Shown: positions 47,325 to 56,914 of the stretch, in pieces | How the letters are laid out: the number at the start of each line of letters is the position of its first letter | Position numbering within the stretch: the first letter of the stretch is position 1 | Source: Actinomycetes bacterium | Lineage (GTDB): Bacteria; Actinomycetota; Actinomycetes; Actinomycetales; Microbacteriaceae | Length of the DNA: 64,000 nucleotides | Reading direction: 5' to 3' | Assembly: GCA_023450335.1 (NCBI GenBank) | Contig: JAEXHA010000021.1 | Coordinates: 62,001 to 126,000 of the forward strand | The notes under the pieces: generated by a model | Databases searched by the model: none | Told to the model about the DNA's origin: nothing | What the model saw: only the letters and a program-made list of their open reading frames with translations | Position numbers and translations under genes: made by a program

Positions 47325-47688
47325 GCCATTGACCGCCACGCAGAAGCCGCTCTACGAAGTGAAGGCGAACCTGTTCAAGGGGCTCGCCCATCCGTTCCGC
47401 ATCCGCATCCTGGAGCTGCTCACCGCGGCCGGCGAAGTCAGCGTCGCCGCGCTGCAGGCCGAGACAGGGCTCGAGGCTTCGCATCTGTCCCAGCACCTGG
47501 CGGTGCTGCGTCGTCACCGTCTTGTCGAGTCGGAGCGGCGCGCCAGTCACGTCTACTACCGGCTGGCCACGCCCCAGGTCGCGGGACTGCTGACGCAGGC
47601 GCGCGCCCTGCTGCTGGATCTGCTGTCGGCTGACCGAGACCTGCTGGGAGACGCCGCACAGCTTCCCGAGATCACGGTCGCGCCGTGA
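47323..47688 (+). CDS. ArsR-family winged-helix repressor
   Basis: A 121-residue regulator with a winged-helix fold: KANLFKGLAHPFRIRILELL near 13-32, then VAALQAETGLEASHLSQHLAVLRRHRLVESERRA, the HTH. There are no cysteines for the usual metal site (no CVC-type motif), so it probably senses something other than arsenite. It overlaps the SulP gene by GTGA, so the two are co-translated; it likely controls that transporter through the palindrome at its own start. Confidence 0.92.
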   Translation: MPLTATQKPLYEVKANLFKGLAHPFRIRILELLTAAGEVSVAALQAETGLEASHLSQHLAVLRRHRLVESERRASHVYYRLATPQVAGLLTQARALLLDLLSADRDLLGDAAQLPEITVAP

Positions 47689-49367
47689 CCGAGCTGGCCC
47701 GCCCCTCCCGCACCCGCCGTGCCCTCGCGCGCGTCGCGATGCTGCTGCCGTCCCGTGCCGACTACGCCGGTACCGGCCGCACGTGGCGCGGCGATCTCGT
47801 CGCAGGGCTCACCGTCGGCATCGTCGCCCTGCCGCTCGCCCTCGGATTCGGCATCAGCTCGGGGCTCAGTGCCGAAGCCGGCCTGGTGACCGCGATCATC
47901 GCCGGACTCCTCGCCGCGATCTTCGGCGGTTCGCACGTCCAGGTATCGGGTCCCACCGGCGCGATGGTCGTCGTACTCGCGCCGATCGTGGTGAACCATG
48001 GCGTCGGTGCGGTGGCCACCGTGACGCTGATGGCGGGGGCGATCGTGCTCGCGGCGGGCGCCCTGCGCCTCGGCCGCGCGGTCTCGTTCATCCCCTGGCC
48101 GGTGATCGAGGGCTTCACCCTGGGCATCGCGATCATCATTTTCCTGCAGCAGGTCCCGCAAGTCACCACCGGGGCGCCGGCGACCGACCACAGCACGAAC
48201 GCCGTCATCGCCGCGATCGAGTCCCTGGGTTCGGCCGATCCGGTCTACCTGCTGTGGGCGCTGGGCGCGGCGGCGATCGTCGCCGCCTGCATGCTCCTGG
48301 CTCCGCGGATCCACCAGGCGATCCCGGGATCACTGCTGGGCATCATCGTGGTCACTGTGCTGGTACTGGTGCTGCCGACCCCGCTGGCGACGATCGGCGA
48401 ACTGCCCTCCTCCCTCCCGGTGCCGGCCCTGCCGACGATCGACCCGGCGGTCCTGCCGGACTTGGTCATGCCCGCCGTCACCGTCGCGGCGCTGGCGGCG
48501 ATCGAGTCGCTGCTGTCGGCGCGCGTGGCCTCCTCGCTCGCGGAGGTCGGCGGCTACGACCCCGACCGGGAGCTGGTCGGGCAGGGGGTCGCCTCCCTGG
48601 GCGCGGCCCTGTTCGGCGGCATGCCTGCCACCGGTGCCATCGCCCGCACGGCCGTGAACGTGCGCGCCGGTGGTGGCTCCCGGATCGCCTCCGCCTTCCA
48701 CGCCGTCGTGCTGCTGGGCGTGGTGCTCGTCGCTGCCGGACCGGTCGGCCAGATCCCGTTGGCAGCCCTCGCCGGCGTGCTCATGGTCACGGCGGTGCGG
48801 ATGGTGCACCACGACACCGCCCGCGCCATCCTGCGGTCCACGCGTGCCGACGCGCTGGCGTTCCTCCTCACCGCCGTGGTGACGGTCGCCTTCGACCTGA
48901 TCGTCGCCGTGGTCATCGGCGTCGCGTTCGCCGGCGTCATCGCGCTGCGCAGTCTGTCGGGTGCTTCCCGCATCCACCGGGAGCCGGTCGCCGGCGACGC
49001 GCAGCCGGGTGACGAGGGGATCGCCATCCTCCGCATCGACGGGCCGCTCCTGTTCACCTCGGCCGACCGGGTCGTCGACGAAATGTCCGGCGTGGCCGGG
49101 GTCACCGTCGTGATCCTGCGCATGAGCGGGCTCGAGTTGGTGGACGCCACGGGCGCCCGCAGCCTGGGCGACATCGTCCATGCCCTGGAGCGGCGCGGCA
49201 TCACCGTTCTCATCAAGGGCGTCCAGCCGCGTCACGAAGATCTGTTCCGCACGGTGGGCGTTCTCGGGTCGCTCCGCCATCACAAGCACCTGTTCAGCGA
49301 TCTGGATGCCGCTGTCGGCCACGCCCGCAGCCATATCCGGCGGGAGCGTGACGCGCAGACCGCGTAG
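47685..49367 (+). CDS. SulP-family anion transporter with STAS domain
   Basis: Membrane transporter for sulfate or bicarbonate. The 560-residue product has about twelve membrane segments starting RGDLVAGLTVGIVALPLALG near 37. SGPTGAMVVVLAPIV is the anion-site region, followed by GGMPATGAIARTAVNVRAGG. A cytosolic STAS domain is at about 445-550 (GIAILRIDGPLLFTSADRVV, ELVDATGARSLGDIVHALER). It starts with GTG overlapping arsR. In several actinobacteria such pairs are carbonate or sulfate uptake systems, but the ion is not decided here. Confidence 0.93.
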   Translation: MTELARPSRTRRALARVAMLLPSRADYAGTGRTWRGDLVAGLTVGIVALPLALGFGISSGLSAEAGLVTAIIAGLLAAIFGGSHVQVSGPTGAMVVVLAPIVVNHGVGAVATVTLMAGAIVLAAGALRLGRAVSFIPWPVIEGFTLGIAIIIFLQQVPQVTTGAPATDHSTNAVIAAIESLGSADPVYLLWALGAAAIVAACMLLAPRIHQAIPGSLLGIIVVTVLVLVLPTPLATIGELPSSLPVPALPTIDPAVLPDLVMPAVTVAALAAIESLLSARVASSLAEVGGYDPDRELVGQGVASLGAALFGGMPATGAIARTAVNVRAGGGSRIASAFHAVVLLGVVLVAAGPVGQIPLAALAGVLMVTAVRMVHHDTARAILRSTRADALAFLLTAVVTVAFDLIVAVVIGVAFAGVIALRSLSGASRIHREPVAGDAQPGDEGIAILRIDGPLLFTSADRVVDEMSGVAGVTVVILRMSGLELVDATGARSLGDIVHALERRGITVLIKGVQPRHEDLFRTVGVLGSLRHHKHLFSDLDAAVGHARSHIRRERDAQTA

Positions 49368-49439
49368 GCTTTACGGGTTGCCGTCGGCGCCAGCAGCGTC
49401 GGCGACCGGCATCCACCCGAACCCATGGGAGTCACGCAC

Positions 49440-51986
49440 GTGCCTGGAGAGAACCTCACCCGCAGCGAAGCGCAGGAGCGCCGCGCGATCATCGACACCA
49501 CTTCCTATGAAGTGGCCCTCGACCTCACGACCGGTCCGGAGGTGTTCCGCTCGCGCACCGTGATCCGATTCACCGCCACCGACGGCGCGTCCACCTTCAT
49601 CGACCTCATCGCCCGCACGGTGCACGAGATCACGCTCAACGGACGACAGATCGACCCGAGCGCCGCCTTCGCCCACTCGCGCATCACCCTCGACGGCCTC
49701 GCCGCCGACAACGAGCTCGTCGTCGATGCCGACTGCCTCTATACGAACACCGGCGAGGGCCTGCACCGCTTCGTCGACCCGGTCGACGGCGAGGTCTACC
49801 TGTACTCGCAGTTCGAGGTGCCCGACTCGCGCCGCGTGTTCGCGGTGTTCGAGCAGCCCGACCTCAAGGCGACGTTCCAGTTCACCGTGACGGCTCCGGC
49901 CGCGTGGCAGGTCGTGTCGAACTCTCCGACTCCGGAACCCGCACCGGCAGGCGACGGCGTCGGCACGTGGACGTTCGAGCCCACGCCCCGCATCTCGTCG
50001 TACATCACGGCACTGGTCGCTGGACCCTATGAGTCGACGTTCTCCGAGCTGACCAGCGCCTCGGGCCGGGTCATCCCCCTCGGCGTGTACGGCCGCAAGA
50101 GCCTCTGGCAGCACCTGGACGCCGACTACATCTTCGAGAAGACGCGCCAGGGCTTCGCCTACTTCGAGGACAAGTTCGGCGTGCCGTACCCGTTCGCCAA
50201 GTACGATCAGCTGTTCGTCCCCGAGTTCAACGCCGGAGCGATGGAGAACGCGGGCGCGGTGACCTTCACGGAGACCTACGTCTTCCGCTCGAAGGTGACC
50301 GATGCCGTCAAGGAACGCCGGGTCGTCACGATCCTCCACGAGCTGGCGCACATGTGGTTCGGCGACCTGGTCACCATGAAGTGGTGGAACGACCTGTGGC
50401 TCAATGAGTCGTTCGCCGAATGGGCCTCGACGATCGCCACCGCCGAGGCCACCGAGTGGACCGAAGCGTGGACGACCTTCAACGCCATGGAGAAGACCTG
50501 GGCCTACCGTCAGGACCAGCTGCCCTCCACCCACCCTGTCGTCGCGACGATCAACGACCTCGAGGACGTGCAGGTCAACTTCGACGGCATCACTTACGCC
50601 AAGGGCGGGTCGGTTCTCAAGCAGCTGGCCGCCTGGGTGGGAATCGAGGCGTTCTTCGCCGGGGTCAGCGCATACTTCCAGAAGCACGCCTGGGGCAACA
50701 CCGAGCTGAGCGACCTGCTCGTCGAGCTCGAAGCCACCAGTGGCCGGGAGCTGGACACCTGGTCGAAGAAGTGGCTCGAGACCGCCGGCGTCAACACCCT
50801 CTCCCCCACCGTGGCGACGGATGCGGACGGTGTGATCACCCGGTTCGCGATCGTGCAGACGGCGCCGGCGGACTACCCCACCATCCGCCCGCACCGGCTC
50901 GGTGTCGGCTTCTACGATCTCGACGGCGGCGCGCTCGTGCGCACGCACCACATCGAGCTCGACGTGGACGGCGACCTGACCGAGGTGCCCGAGCTCAAGG
51001 GGCGGCGTCAGCCCGACCTCATCCTGCTCAACGACGAGGACCTCGCCTACGCGAAGATCCGCCTCGATGAGCGATCGCTGCAGACCGCGATCGCGCATCT
51101 GGGCACGATCGCCGACCCCCTGGCCCGTTCGCTGGTGTGGGGTGCGGCGTGGGATCAGACCCGCGACGCCGAGGCTTCGGCATCCGACTACATCGATCTC
51201 GTGCTGGCCAACATCGGCGCCGAGACGGAGTCCACGACCGTACGCACCACGCTGCAGCAGCTGCAGCTGGCCGCGAACTCGTACGTGGCCCCCGACCGCC
51301 GCGACGCGGCCCGGCGCACCGTCGCCGACGGCCTGTGGGAGCTGGCACAGAAGGCGGATGCCGGCAGCGACAGCCAACTGCAGTTCGTGACGGCGTTCGC
51401 GTCGGCCGCTGCCACCGATGCGCACTGGGACCAGGTGCGCCGGCTGCGTGCGGGCGAGACGGTGCTGGACGGACTCGAGATCGATGCGGACCTGTCTTGG
51501 GCGCTGCTGGTGTCGCTGGCCGCCGGCGGGCTGGTCACGGCCGCCGACATCGACGCCGCTCTCGCCGCCGACAACACCGCCAAGGGCGGCGAGTTCGCGG
51601 CCCAGGCCCAGGCGGCTCTGCCCACGGTCGAGGCCAAGCGTCAGGCCTGGTCGTCGTTGGTCGACTCCGCCAACCTGCCCAACACGGTCGTGCGTGCGGC
51701 AGCGCTCGGACTGGTGCATCCGGCCGGTGTCGATGCGCTCGGCTCGTTCGTCGACGCGTACTTCGAGATGCTGCTACCGGTGTGGAACAGCCGCACCTAC
51801 CAGATCGCGAACTACCTCATCACCGGCTTGTACCCGGCGGCCCTCGCCGACACGCGCTTGCGTGATGCGACGCGCGCCTGGCTGAGCGCCCACACCGACG
51901 CGCCGCCGGCATTGCGGCGCCTGGTCGCGGAGAACCTCGCCGGCGTCGAGCGTGCCCTGTCGGTGCAGGAACGCGACGCGCAGTGA
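49440..51986 (+). CDS. pepN: Aminopeptidase N (M1 family)
   Basis: Zinc aminopeptidase. The 848-residue product has FNAGAMENAGAVTF near 262-275 (substrate-recognition GAMEN) and the zinc site LHELAHMWFGDLVT near 298 with the third ligand in WLNESFAEW. A long helical C-domain follows. I chose the GTG of VPGENLTRSEAQERR because GGGAG lies 8 nt upstream and actinobacterial relatives start with PGENLTR; an in-frame ATG five codons earlier (49425) is the alternative. A -10 TAGGCT lies at 49365-49370. Confidence 0.95.
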   Translation: MPGENLTRSEAQERRAIIDTTSYEVALDLTTGPEVFRSRTVIRFTATDGASTFIDLIARTVHEITLNGRQIDPSAAFAHSRITLDGLAADNELVVDADCLYTNTGEGLHRFVDPVDGEVYLYSQFEVPDSRRVFAVFEQPDLKATFQFTVTAPAAWQVVSNSPTPEPAPAGDGVGTWTFEPTPRISSYITALVAGPYESTFSELTSASGRVIPLGVYGRKSLWQHLDADYIFEKTRQGFAYFEDKFGVPYPFAKYDQLFVPEFNAGAMENAGAVTFTETYVFRSKVTDAVKERRVVTILHELAHMWFGDLVTMKWWNDLWLNESFAEWASTIATAEATEWTEAWTTFNAMEKTWAYRQDQLPSTHPVVATINDLEDVQVNFDGITYAKGGSVLKQLAAWVGIEAFFAGVSAYFQKHAWGNTELSDLLVELEATSGRELDTWSKKWLETAGVNTLSPTVATDADGVITRFAIVQTAPADYPTIRPHRLGVGFYDLDGGALVRTHHIELDVDGDLTEVPELKGRRQPDLILLNDEDLAYAKIRLDERSLQTAIAHLGTIADPLARSLVWGAAWDQTRDAEASASDYIDLVLANIGAETESTTVRTTLQQLQLAANSYVAPDRRDAARRTVADGLWELAQKADAGSDSQLQFVTAFASAAATDAHWDQVRRLRAGETVLDGLEIDADLSWALLVSLAAGGLVTAADIDAALAADNTAKGGEFAAQAQAALPTVEAKRQAWSSLVDSANLPNTVVRAAALGLVHPAGVDALGSFVDAYFEMLLPVWNSRTYQIANYLITGLYPAALADTRLRDATRAWLSAHTDAPPALRRLVAENLAGVERALSVQERDAQ

Positions 51987-51991
51987 TCTCG

Positions 51992-52025
51992 GCGGCGGAG
52001 TGGTACCCCGGTACCACTCCGCCGC
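51992..52025 (+). terminator. Strong terminator after pepN
   Basis: Perfect 16-bp inverted repeat GCGGCGGAGTGGTACC / GGTACCACTCCGCCGC with a 2-nt centre, 5 bp after the pepN stop. It is the longest perfect stem I found in the window. Confidence 0.85.
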
Positions 52026-52072
52026 TGTCAATAGCCGTCTGACGGCTGATGTGCGGGCCACCGGCGGCGATT

Positions 52073-52078
52073 TAGCGT
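52073..52078 (+). promoter_or_regulatory. Predicted -10 element of the ABC exporter operon (leaderless)
   Basis: TAGCGT ends six nucleotides before the ATG of the ATPase gene, after the pepN terminator. Confidence 0.5.
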
Positions 52079-52084
52079 GGACGC

Positions 52085-52993
52085 ATGATCCTCGCAGAGA
52101 ACCTGAGCAAGACCTTCGGTGACAAGCACGCTGTCACCGACGTGAACTTCGCCGTGCAACCGGGCAAGGTCACCGGATTCCTCGGCCCCAACGGTGCCGG
52201 CAAGTCGACCACGATGCGCATGATCGTCGGCCTCGACAAGCCGACCCGCGGCCGCGTGACCGTCGACGGCCGTGAGTACGCCGGGATGCGCTCGCCCCTC
52301 ACCGAGGTGGGCGTTCTGCTCGATGCGAAAGCCGTGCACACCGGCCGCAGTGCCGTCAATCACCTCCGCGCCATGGCCGCCACCCACGGCCTGCCGCGGT
52401 CACGAGTCGATGAGGTCATCGAGCTGACCGGTCTGTCGGCAGTGGCGCGCAAGCGTGCCGGTGGCTTCTCGCTCGGCATGGGGCAGCGACTGGGCATCGC
52501 GGCTGCGCTCCTGGGCGATCCGCACACGCTCATCCTCGACGAGCCCGTCAACGGCCTCGACCCCGAGGGTGTCATGTGGGTGCGGCGCTTCGTGCGGCAC
52601 GCGGCTTCCGAGGGCAAGACCGTGCTGTTGTCGAGTCACCTCATGAGCGAGATGGCACAGACAGCCGATCATCTCATCGTCCTCGGCCGCGGCCGCGTGC
52701 TCGCCGACGCGCCGCTGGCCGAGATCGTGCAGACCTGGACCCGCGCGTCAGTGCGTGCCCGCAGCCCTCGCGCCGATGAGCTGGCGGCTCTGATCGCCCG
52801 CGACGGCGTGACCGTCACCCAACCCGCCACCGACGTGCTCGAGATCGAAGGAGTGGCCGCCGCAGCGGTCGGCGACATGGCCGCAGCACACGGCATCGCA
52901 CTGCACGAGCTCACGCCGGCATCGGGCACCCTCGAAGACGCCTATCTGCGCCTGACCGGCGACGACGTCGAGTACAAGACCAAGGAGATCTGA
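52085..52993 (+). CDS. ABC transporter ATP-binding protein
   Basis: A 302-residue nucleotide-binding subunit of an ABC-2-type exporter. Walker A is LGPNGAGKST near 35-44, the Q-loop region SPLTEVGVLLD follows, then the signature FSLGMGQRLGIAAALLGDPH near 133-152, Walker B LILDEPVNGLD, and the H-loop SSHLMSEM. The C-terminal 80 residues are the accessory domain common in this group. It overlaps the permease gene by TGATG. A two-component system follows, as in antibiotic or peptide stress exporters. Confidence 0.93.
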   Translation: MILAENLSKTFGDKHAVTDVNFAVQPGKVTGFLGPNGAGKSTTMRMIVGLDKPTRGRVTVDGREYAGMRSPLTEVGVLLDAKAVHTGRSAVNHLRAMAATHGLPRSRVDEVIELTGLSAVARKRAGGFSLGMGQRLGIAAALLGDPHTLILDEPVNGLDPEGVMWVRRFVRHAASEGKTVLLSSHLMSEMAQTADHLIVLGRGRVLADAPLAEIVQTWTRASVRARSPRADELAALIARDGVTVTQPATDVLEIEGVAAAAVGDMAAAHGIALHELTPASGTLEDAYLRLTGDDVEYKTKEI

Positions 52994-53838
52994 TGACCAC
53001 CGTCACCACCGCACCCGACGCGGCACCGGTCCGCGCCGCCCGGCCCACCTCGTATCGGCTCGGATTCGGCCGCCTGCTCGCCTCGGAGGGCATCAAGCTC
53101 ACCACCGTGCGGGCCACCTGGTGGTCCTTCGTGCTGGTCGCCGCGATCAGCATCGGGTTGAGCCTGCTGCAGGCGTGGGCGTTCGCGGCCACCGACATGC
53201 CGGCCGATGGCGACGCCAACACGCTCGCCGTTCAGGTCGTCGTCTTCAGCACCGTTCTCACGCAGCTGCTCGCGGTGATCGTGGGAACGATCACCGTCAC
53301 CGGTGAGTACTCGACCGGCATGATGCGCTCGACTCTCACCGCGACACCGGGGCGCACCGGTCAGCTGCTGGCCAAGAGCCTCCTGCTGGCGGCCACGATG
53401 TTCGTGTTCAGCCTGGTCGTGTTCGCCATCGCAGCCGCCGTGAGCGGTCCGATCCTGCCCACCGGCATGATCGATCTGGGCGACCCCGTCACGTCGATCG
53501 TTCCGCTGCTGGGCGCCGCGCTGTACCTGGCGGTGTGCGCTGTCATGGGCGTCGGCATCGGGTTCATCATCCGCAACGGGCCCGGTGCGCTGGCGCTGGG
53601 CATCGGGGTCATCTTCGTCCTGCCGGTTCTGGTGCTGTTCTTCCCGCGGTCGGACGCATTCGAATGGGTGCACGTGGCGTCGAGCTACCTGCCCTCCAAC
53701 GCCGGGCAGTCGTTGTTCATGGGTACGCCGATGAGCGGTGATCTGCTCGAGCCGCTGCCGGCGACGATCACCATCATCGTGTGGGCGGTGGCGGCTCTGG
53801 TCGGCGGCCTGGCCGTACTCAAGACACGCGACGCGTAG
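52993..53838 (+). CDS. ABC-2-type transporter permease
   Basis: Membrane subunit of 281 residues with about six transmembrane segments, starting with a cytosolic N-terminal stretch then WWSFVLVAAISIGLSLLQA. GTITVTGEYSTGMMRSTLTA near 100-119 is the typical ABC-2 loop motif before helix 3. The partner is the ATPase immediately upstream. Substrate unknown. Confidence 0.88.
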   Translation: MTTVTTAPDAAPVRAARPTSYRLGFGRLLASEGIKLTTVRATWWSFVLVAAISIGLSLLQAWAFAATDMPADGDANTLAVQVVVFSTVLTQLLAVIVGTITVTGEYSTGMMRSTLTATPGRTGQLLAKSLLLAATMFVFSLVVFAIAAAVSGPILPTGMIDLGDPVTSIVPLLGAALYLAVCAVMGVGIGFIIRNGPGALALGIGVIFVLPVLVLFFPRSDAFEWVHVASSYLPSNAGQSLFMGTPMSGDLLEPLPATITIIVWAVAALVGGLAVLKTRDA

Positions 53839-53841
53839 AGT
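53836..53841 (+). promoter_or_regulatory. Predicted -10 element of the histidine kinase gene (leaderless)
   Basis: TAGAGT straddles the permease stop codon and ends six nucleotides before the GTG of the kinase gene. Confidence 0.45.
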
Positions 53842-53847
53842 CGGCGC

Positions 53848-55098
53848 GTGAGCGCACCCCGCGACGCCGTCCTCGACCGGGACTCGACCCCGGTCGAGGA
53901 CGCGTTGCGTCTCCCGCGGCCACCCGGTGTCTTCCGCCGGTTCTGGGCGCGGCATCCGCGCGCCGCCGACATCACCTTGTCGGTGCTGTGCGCATTGCTG
54001 CTGGCGCTGTCGGTGATCCTGCCGAGCACGTTCGCCCCCACCGCGGCCGTACTGATCGGCGCCGCCGCCGGTGCCATCGGCTGCGTGGCGCTGCTGCTGC
54101 GCCGGCGGTGGCCGGTCGTCGTGTTCATCCTCACCATCGCACCGGCCGTGTTCATCTCACCCGCCGCGCAGGGCAGCATCTCGGCGCTGACCCCCGTCGT
54201 GGCGATCTACTCGGTGGCGGTGTACCGCAGCGCCCGTGCGGCCCTGATCTCTCTGACGGTCACGGCGGGGACGCTGATCGCGATCGCCGTCGTATGGGGG
54301 GTGATCGGCAGTCCACCCGGAGATGCCGTGGCCGACATCATCGGCGCGATCCTCCTGCTGACCATCGGCACTCTGACCGGAGTGAACGTCGGCAACCGCA
54401 AGCGCTATGTCGCCGCGCTGATCGACCGATCCCGGCAGCTGGCCGTCGAGCGCGACCAGCAGGCCCGGCTGGCCGCGGCCGCCGAACGCACCCGCATCGC
54501 GCGGGAGATGCACGACATCGTGTCGCATTCCCTCACCGTGGTGGTGGCCCTCGCCGACGGCGCCGTCGCCACCGACGATCCGGAACGCGCGCGCGATGCA
54601 AGCCGTGCCGTGGCCGGCACCGCCCGCGAAGCCCTCGCGCAGATGCGGGCGATGCTCGGGGTTCTGCGCGACGGGCAGGGGACCGACCCGGGCGCCCCGC
54701 TCGAGCCGCTGCTGGACATCTCGATACGCGAAGTGGCCGCCACCGCTCGCGATGCCGGCTTCCCGGTATCGCTCACCGTGCGGGGCAAGCCCCACGAGTC
54801 GACCCCGCAGCGCCTCGCCGTCCTGCGCGTGGTCCAGGAAGGGCTGACCAACGCCATGCGCTACGCGCATGACCCCACCGCGATCACCGTCGTGGTCGAC
54901 TACCTCGCCGACCGTACGGTGGTGACCGTCGACAACGACGGTGTCCGCCTCGCAGAGAGGTCGCAGGGCGCGGGGGTCGGACTTCAAGGGCTGAAGGAGC
55001 GCACCGAGATCCTCGGCGGCACCCTGACGGCAGGCGTGGGAAGTCCCGGCACCTGGCGCCTGCGCGCCGAGATCCCCACCGAGAGGCCACATGTCTGA
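53848..55098 (+). CDS. Sensor histidine kinase (NarL/DesK type)
   Basis: Membrane sensor of 416 residues. About six transmembrane segments fill residues 40-180 and there is no large extracytoplasmic domain, so it likely senses within the membrane. The phosphoacceptor His is in AREMHDIVSHSLTVV near 221 (HisKA_3). The ATPase domain has VLRVVQEGLTNAMRYA and GAGVGLQGLKERTEIL near 370. It starts with GTG (VSAPRDAVLDRDS) and overlaps the response regulator by 8 bp. Placement after an ABC exporter suggests it controls that exporter. Confidence 0.93.
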   Translation: MSAPRDAVLDRDSTPVEDALRLPRPPGVFRRFWARHPRAADITLSVLCALLLALSVILPSTFAPTAAVLIGAAAGAIGCVALLLRRRWPVVVFILTIAPAVFISPAAQGSISALTPVVAIYSVAVYRSARAALISLTVTAGTLIAIAVVWGVIGSPPGDAVADIIGAILLLTIGTLTGVNVGNRKRYVAALIDRSRQLAVERDQQARLAAAAERTRIAREMHDIVSHSLTVVVALADGAVATDDPERARDASRAVAGTAREALAQMRAMLGVLRDGQGTDPGAPLEPLLDISIREVAATARDAGFPVSLTVRGKPHESTPQRLAVLRVVQEGLTNAMRYAHDPTAITVVVDYLADRTVVTVDNDGVRLAERSQGAGVGLQGLKERTEILGGTLTAGVGSPGTWRLRAEIPTERPHV

Positions 55099-55756
55099 GC
55101 CGACACGCATCGTCCTCGTCGACGACCAGTCCCTGATCCGCATGGGCTTCCGCCTCGTCCTGGATGCCGAACCCGACCTCGCGGTCGTCGGCGAGGCCGC
55201 AGACGGACTCGAAGCACTGGAGGTGGTCGCGCGCACACAACCGGACGTCGTGCTCATGGACGTGCGCATGCCGCGCATGGACGGTATCGAAGCCACCGCG
55301 CGGCTCGTCGACGCGCATCCTGCGCTGCGGGTCGTGGTGCTCACCACCTTCGACCTCGACGAGTACGCGTTCGCGGCACTGCGCGCCGGTGCCAGCGGAT
55401 TCCTCCTCAAGGACGCCCTGCCGCCGGAACTGACCGGCGCCATCCGCTCCGCGCACGCCGGTGACGCGTTCCTCTCGCCGCGCGTGACACGCCGAATGCT
55501 CGATCTCTTCGGGCCGCGCCTGCCTCTCGACGGGCCGCAGGGCATCGACACCGAGCTCACCGAGCGCGAACGCGAGGTGTTCATCGCGATCGGGCGGGGG
55601 CTGACCAACGCCGAGATCGCCGCGGAACTGTACGTGAGCGAATCGACCGTCAAGACGCACGTGGGACGGGTGCTCGCCAAGCTCGGCGCGCGCGACCGCG
55701 TGCAGGCGGTGATCATGGCGCATCGTGCAGGGGTCGTTCCGCCGCAGTCCCCCTGA
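55091..55756 (+). CDS. NarL/FixJ-type response regulator
   Basis: Cytoplasmic DNA-binding regulator of 221 residues. The receiver domain has VDDQ near 11-14 and the phosphorylation Asp in DVVLMDVRMPRMDGI near 58, and Lys in FLLKDALP near 107. The C-terminal LuxR HTH is ELTEREREVFIAIGRGLTNA through SESTVKTHVGRVLAKL near 150-210. It pairs with the overlapping kinase gene. Confidence 0.95.
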   Translation: MSEPTRIVLVDDQSLIRMGFRLVLDAEPDLAVVGEAADGLEALEVVARTQPDVVLMDVRMPRMDGIEATARLVDAHPALRVVVLTTFDLDEYAFAALRAGASGFLLKDALPPELTGAIRSAHAGDAFLSPRVTRRMLDLFGPRLPLDGPQGIDTELTEREREVFIAIGRGLTNAEIAAELYVSESTVKTHVGRVLAKLGARDRVQAVIMAHRAGVVPPQSP

Positions 55757-55791
55757 CGTGCGCCGTGCGGCGCCGGCACAGCGGGCGTCAT

Positions 55792-55797
55792 TAGGAT
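55792..55797 (+). promoter_or_regulatory. Predicted -10 element of the MscS-glbO operon (near-leaderless)
   Basis: TAGGAT ends seven nucleotides before the ATG, giving a one-nucleotide leader. Confidence 0.45.
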
Positions 55798-55804
55798 CGG
55801 ATCG

Positions 55805-56914
55805 ATGCGCACTCTCGATTCCGCCGGAGAGCCGGCCGCCGCCGACCCGGGCCAGCTCTGGAGTCAGTTCCTCGACTGGCTGGCCGCCGCCGGGGCGAAC
55901 CTCCTCGCCGTTGCAGGGATCATCGCCGGGGCCGCCGTGGTGGCCTGGCTGCTGCGGTTCGTCATCCGGCGTGTCGTGGCCCGTATCGTCTCCGGGGCCA
56001 AGAGCAAGGCGAACGTCGACGACACGCAGGCGCTCGAGCAGTCGCCGCTGTCAGCCGTGCGGCTCGTGCAGCGCACCCGCACGCTCGGCTCGATCCTTCA
56101 GAACATCGTCAACATCACCCTGGTTCTGATCGCGCTGTTGCTCGTCGTGCATCAGCTCGCGCCGGATGCACTCGGCTCGTTCGCACTGCTGTCCGCCGCC
56201 CTGGGTGCCGGCCTGGGTTTCGGCGCCCAGAACATCGTCAAGGACGTGCTCAACGGCATCTTCCTCGTCGCCGAGGATCAGGTCGGCATCGGCGACGTCG
56301 TCGATCTCGGTCTGGCGGCGGGCATCGTCGAATACGTGAGCGTCCGCATCACGCACGTCCGCGACGTCAACGGCACGCTCTGGTACGTCCGCAACGGTGA
56401 GATCACCCGCATCGGGAATATGTCGCAGGGCTGGGCCCGGGTCATCATCGACATCGCGGTCCCGGTCGGCGCAGACCTCGAGGAGGTGGAATCGCGGCTG
56501 CTGACCGCGGCCGCCGATCTGTCAGGCGACACGAAGTGGCGCACCCGGATCATCGAACAGCCCGAGATGTGGGGCCTGGAATCGGTCACCGGAGAGGCTC
56601 TCGTGATCCGACTCGTGATGAAGACGCGCGCCAATGCGAAGGACGACGTCGCGCAGGAGCTGCGGCTGCGGCTCAAGCGCGCGATCGATGAGATGGAACT
56701 CACCCTGCCCCAGCTGAGTTCGGTCTGGCTCACCGGGCTCGAGGGCGCCCAGCGTGTGCGCGGCGCCAACCCGCCGCGCACCAGGCCGACACCGGTGACC
56801 TCCGCGCGCTCCCGGCCGATGTGGCGGCCGCGCAAGGGCGCCCCGCCCGCCGATGCCGCGCCCCCGGCATCCCCGCCCCCCTCACCCGAAAACCCCGAAG
56901 GCGAGCCGACATGA
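55805..56914 (+). CDS. MscS-family mechanosensitive ion channel protein
   Basis: A 369-residue channel. Three transmembrane segments lie at about 28-52, 95-115 and 118-140. The pore helix and gate are in ALLSAALGAGLGFGAQNIVKDVLNGIFL, and FLVAEDQVGIGDVVDLG and VRNGEITRIGNMSQGWARV are the MscS beta domain. A Pro/Arg-rich cytosolic tail (about 315-369) follows. It would release solutes on osmotic downshock. The stop overlaps the globin start by ATGA, unusual company for a channel. Confidence 0.92.
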   Translation: MRTLDSAGEPAAADPGQLWSQFLDWLAAAGANLLAVAGIIAGAAVVAWLLRFVIRRVVARIVSGAKSKANVDDTQALEQSPLSAVRLVQRTRTLGSILQNIVNITLVLIALLLVVHQLAPDALGSFALLSAALGAGLGFGAQNIVKDVLNGIFLVAEDQVGIGDVVDLGLAAGIVEYVSVRITHVRDVNGTLWYVRNGEITRIGNMSQGWARVIIDIAVPVGADLEEVESRLLTAAADLSGDTKWRTRIIEQPEMWGLESVTGEALVIRLVMKTRANAKDDVAQELRLRLKRAIDEMELTLPQLSSVWLTGLEGAQRVRGANPPRTRPTPVTSARSRPMWRPRKGAPPADAAPPASPPPSPENPEGEPT

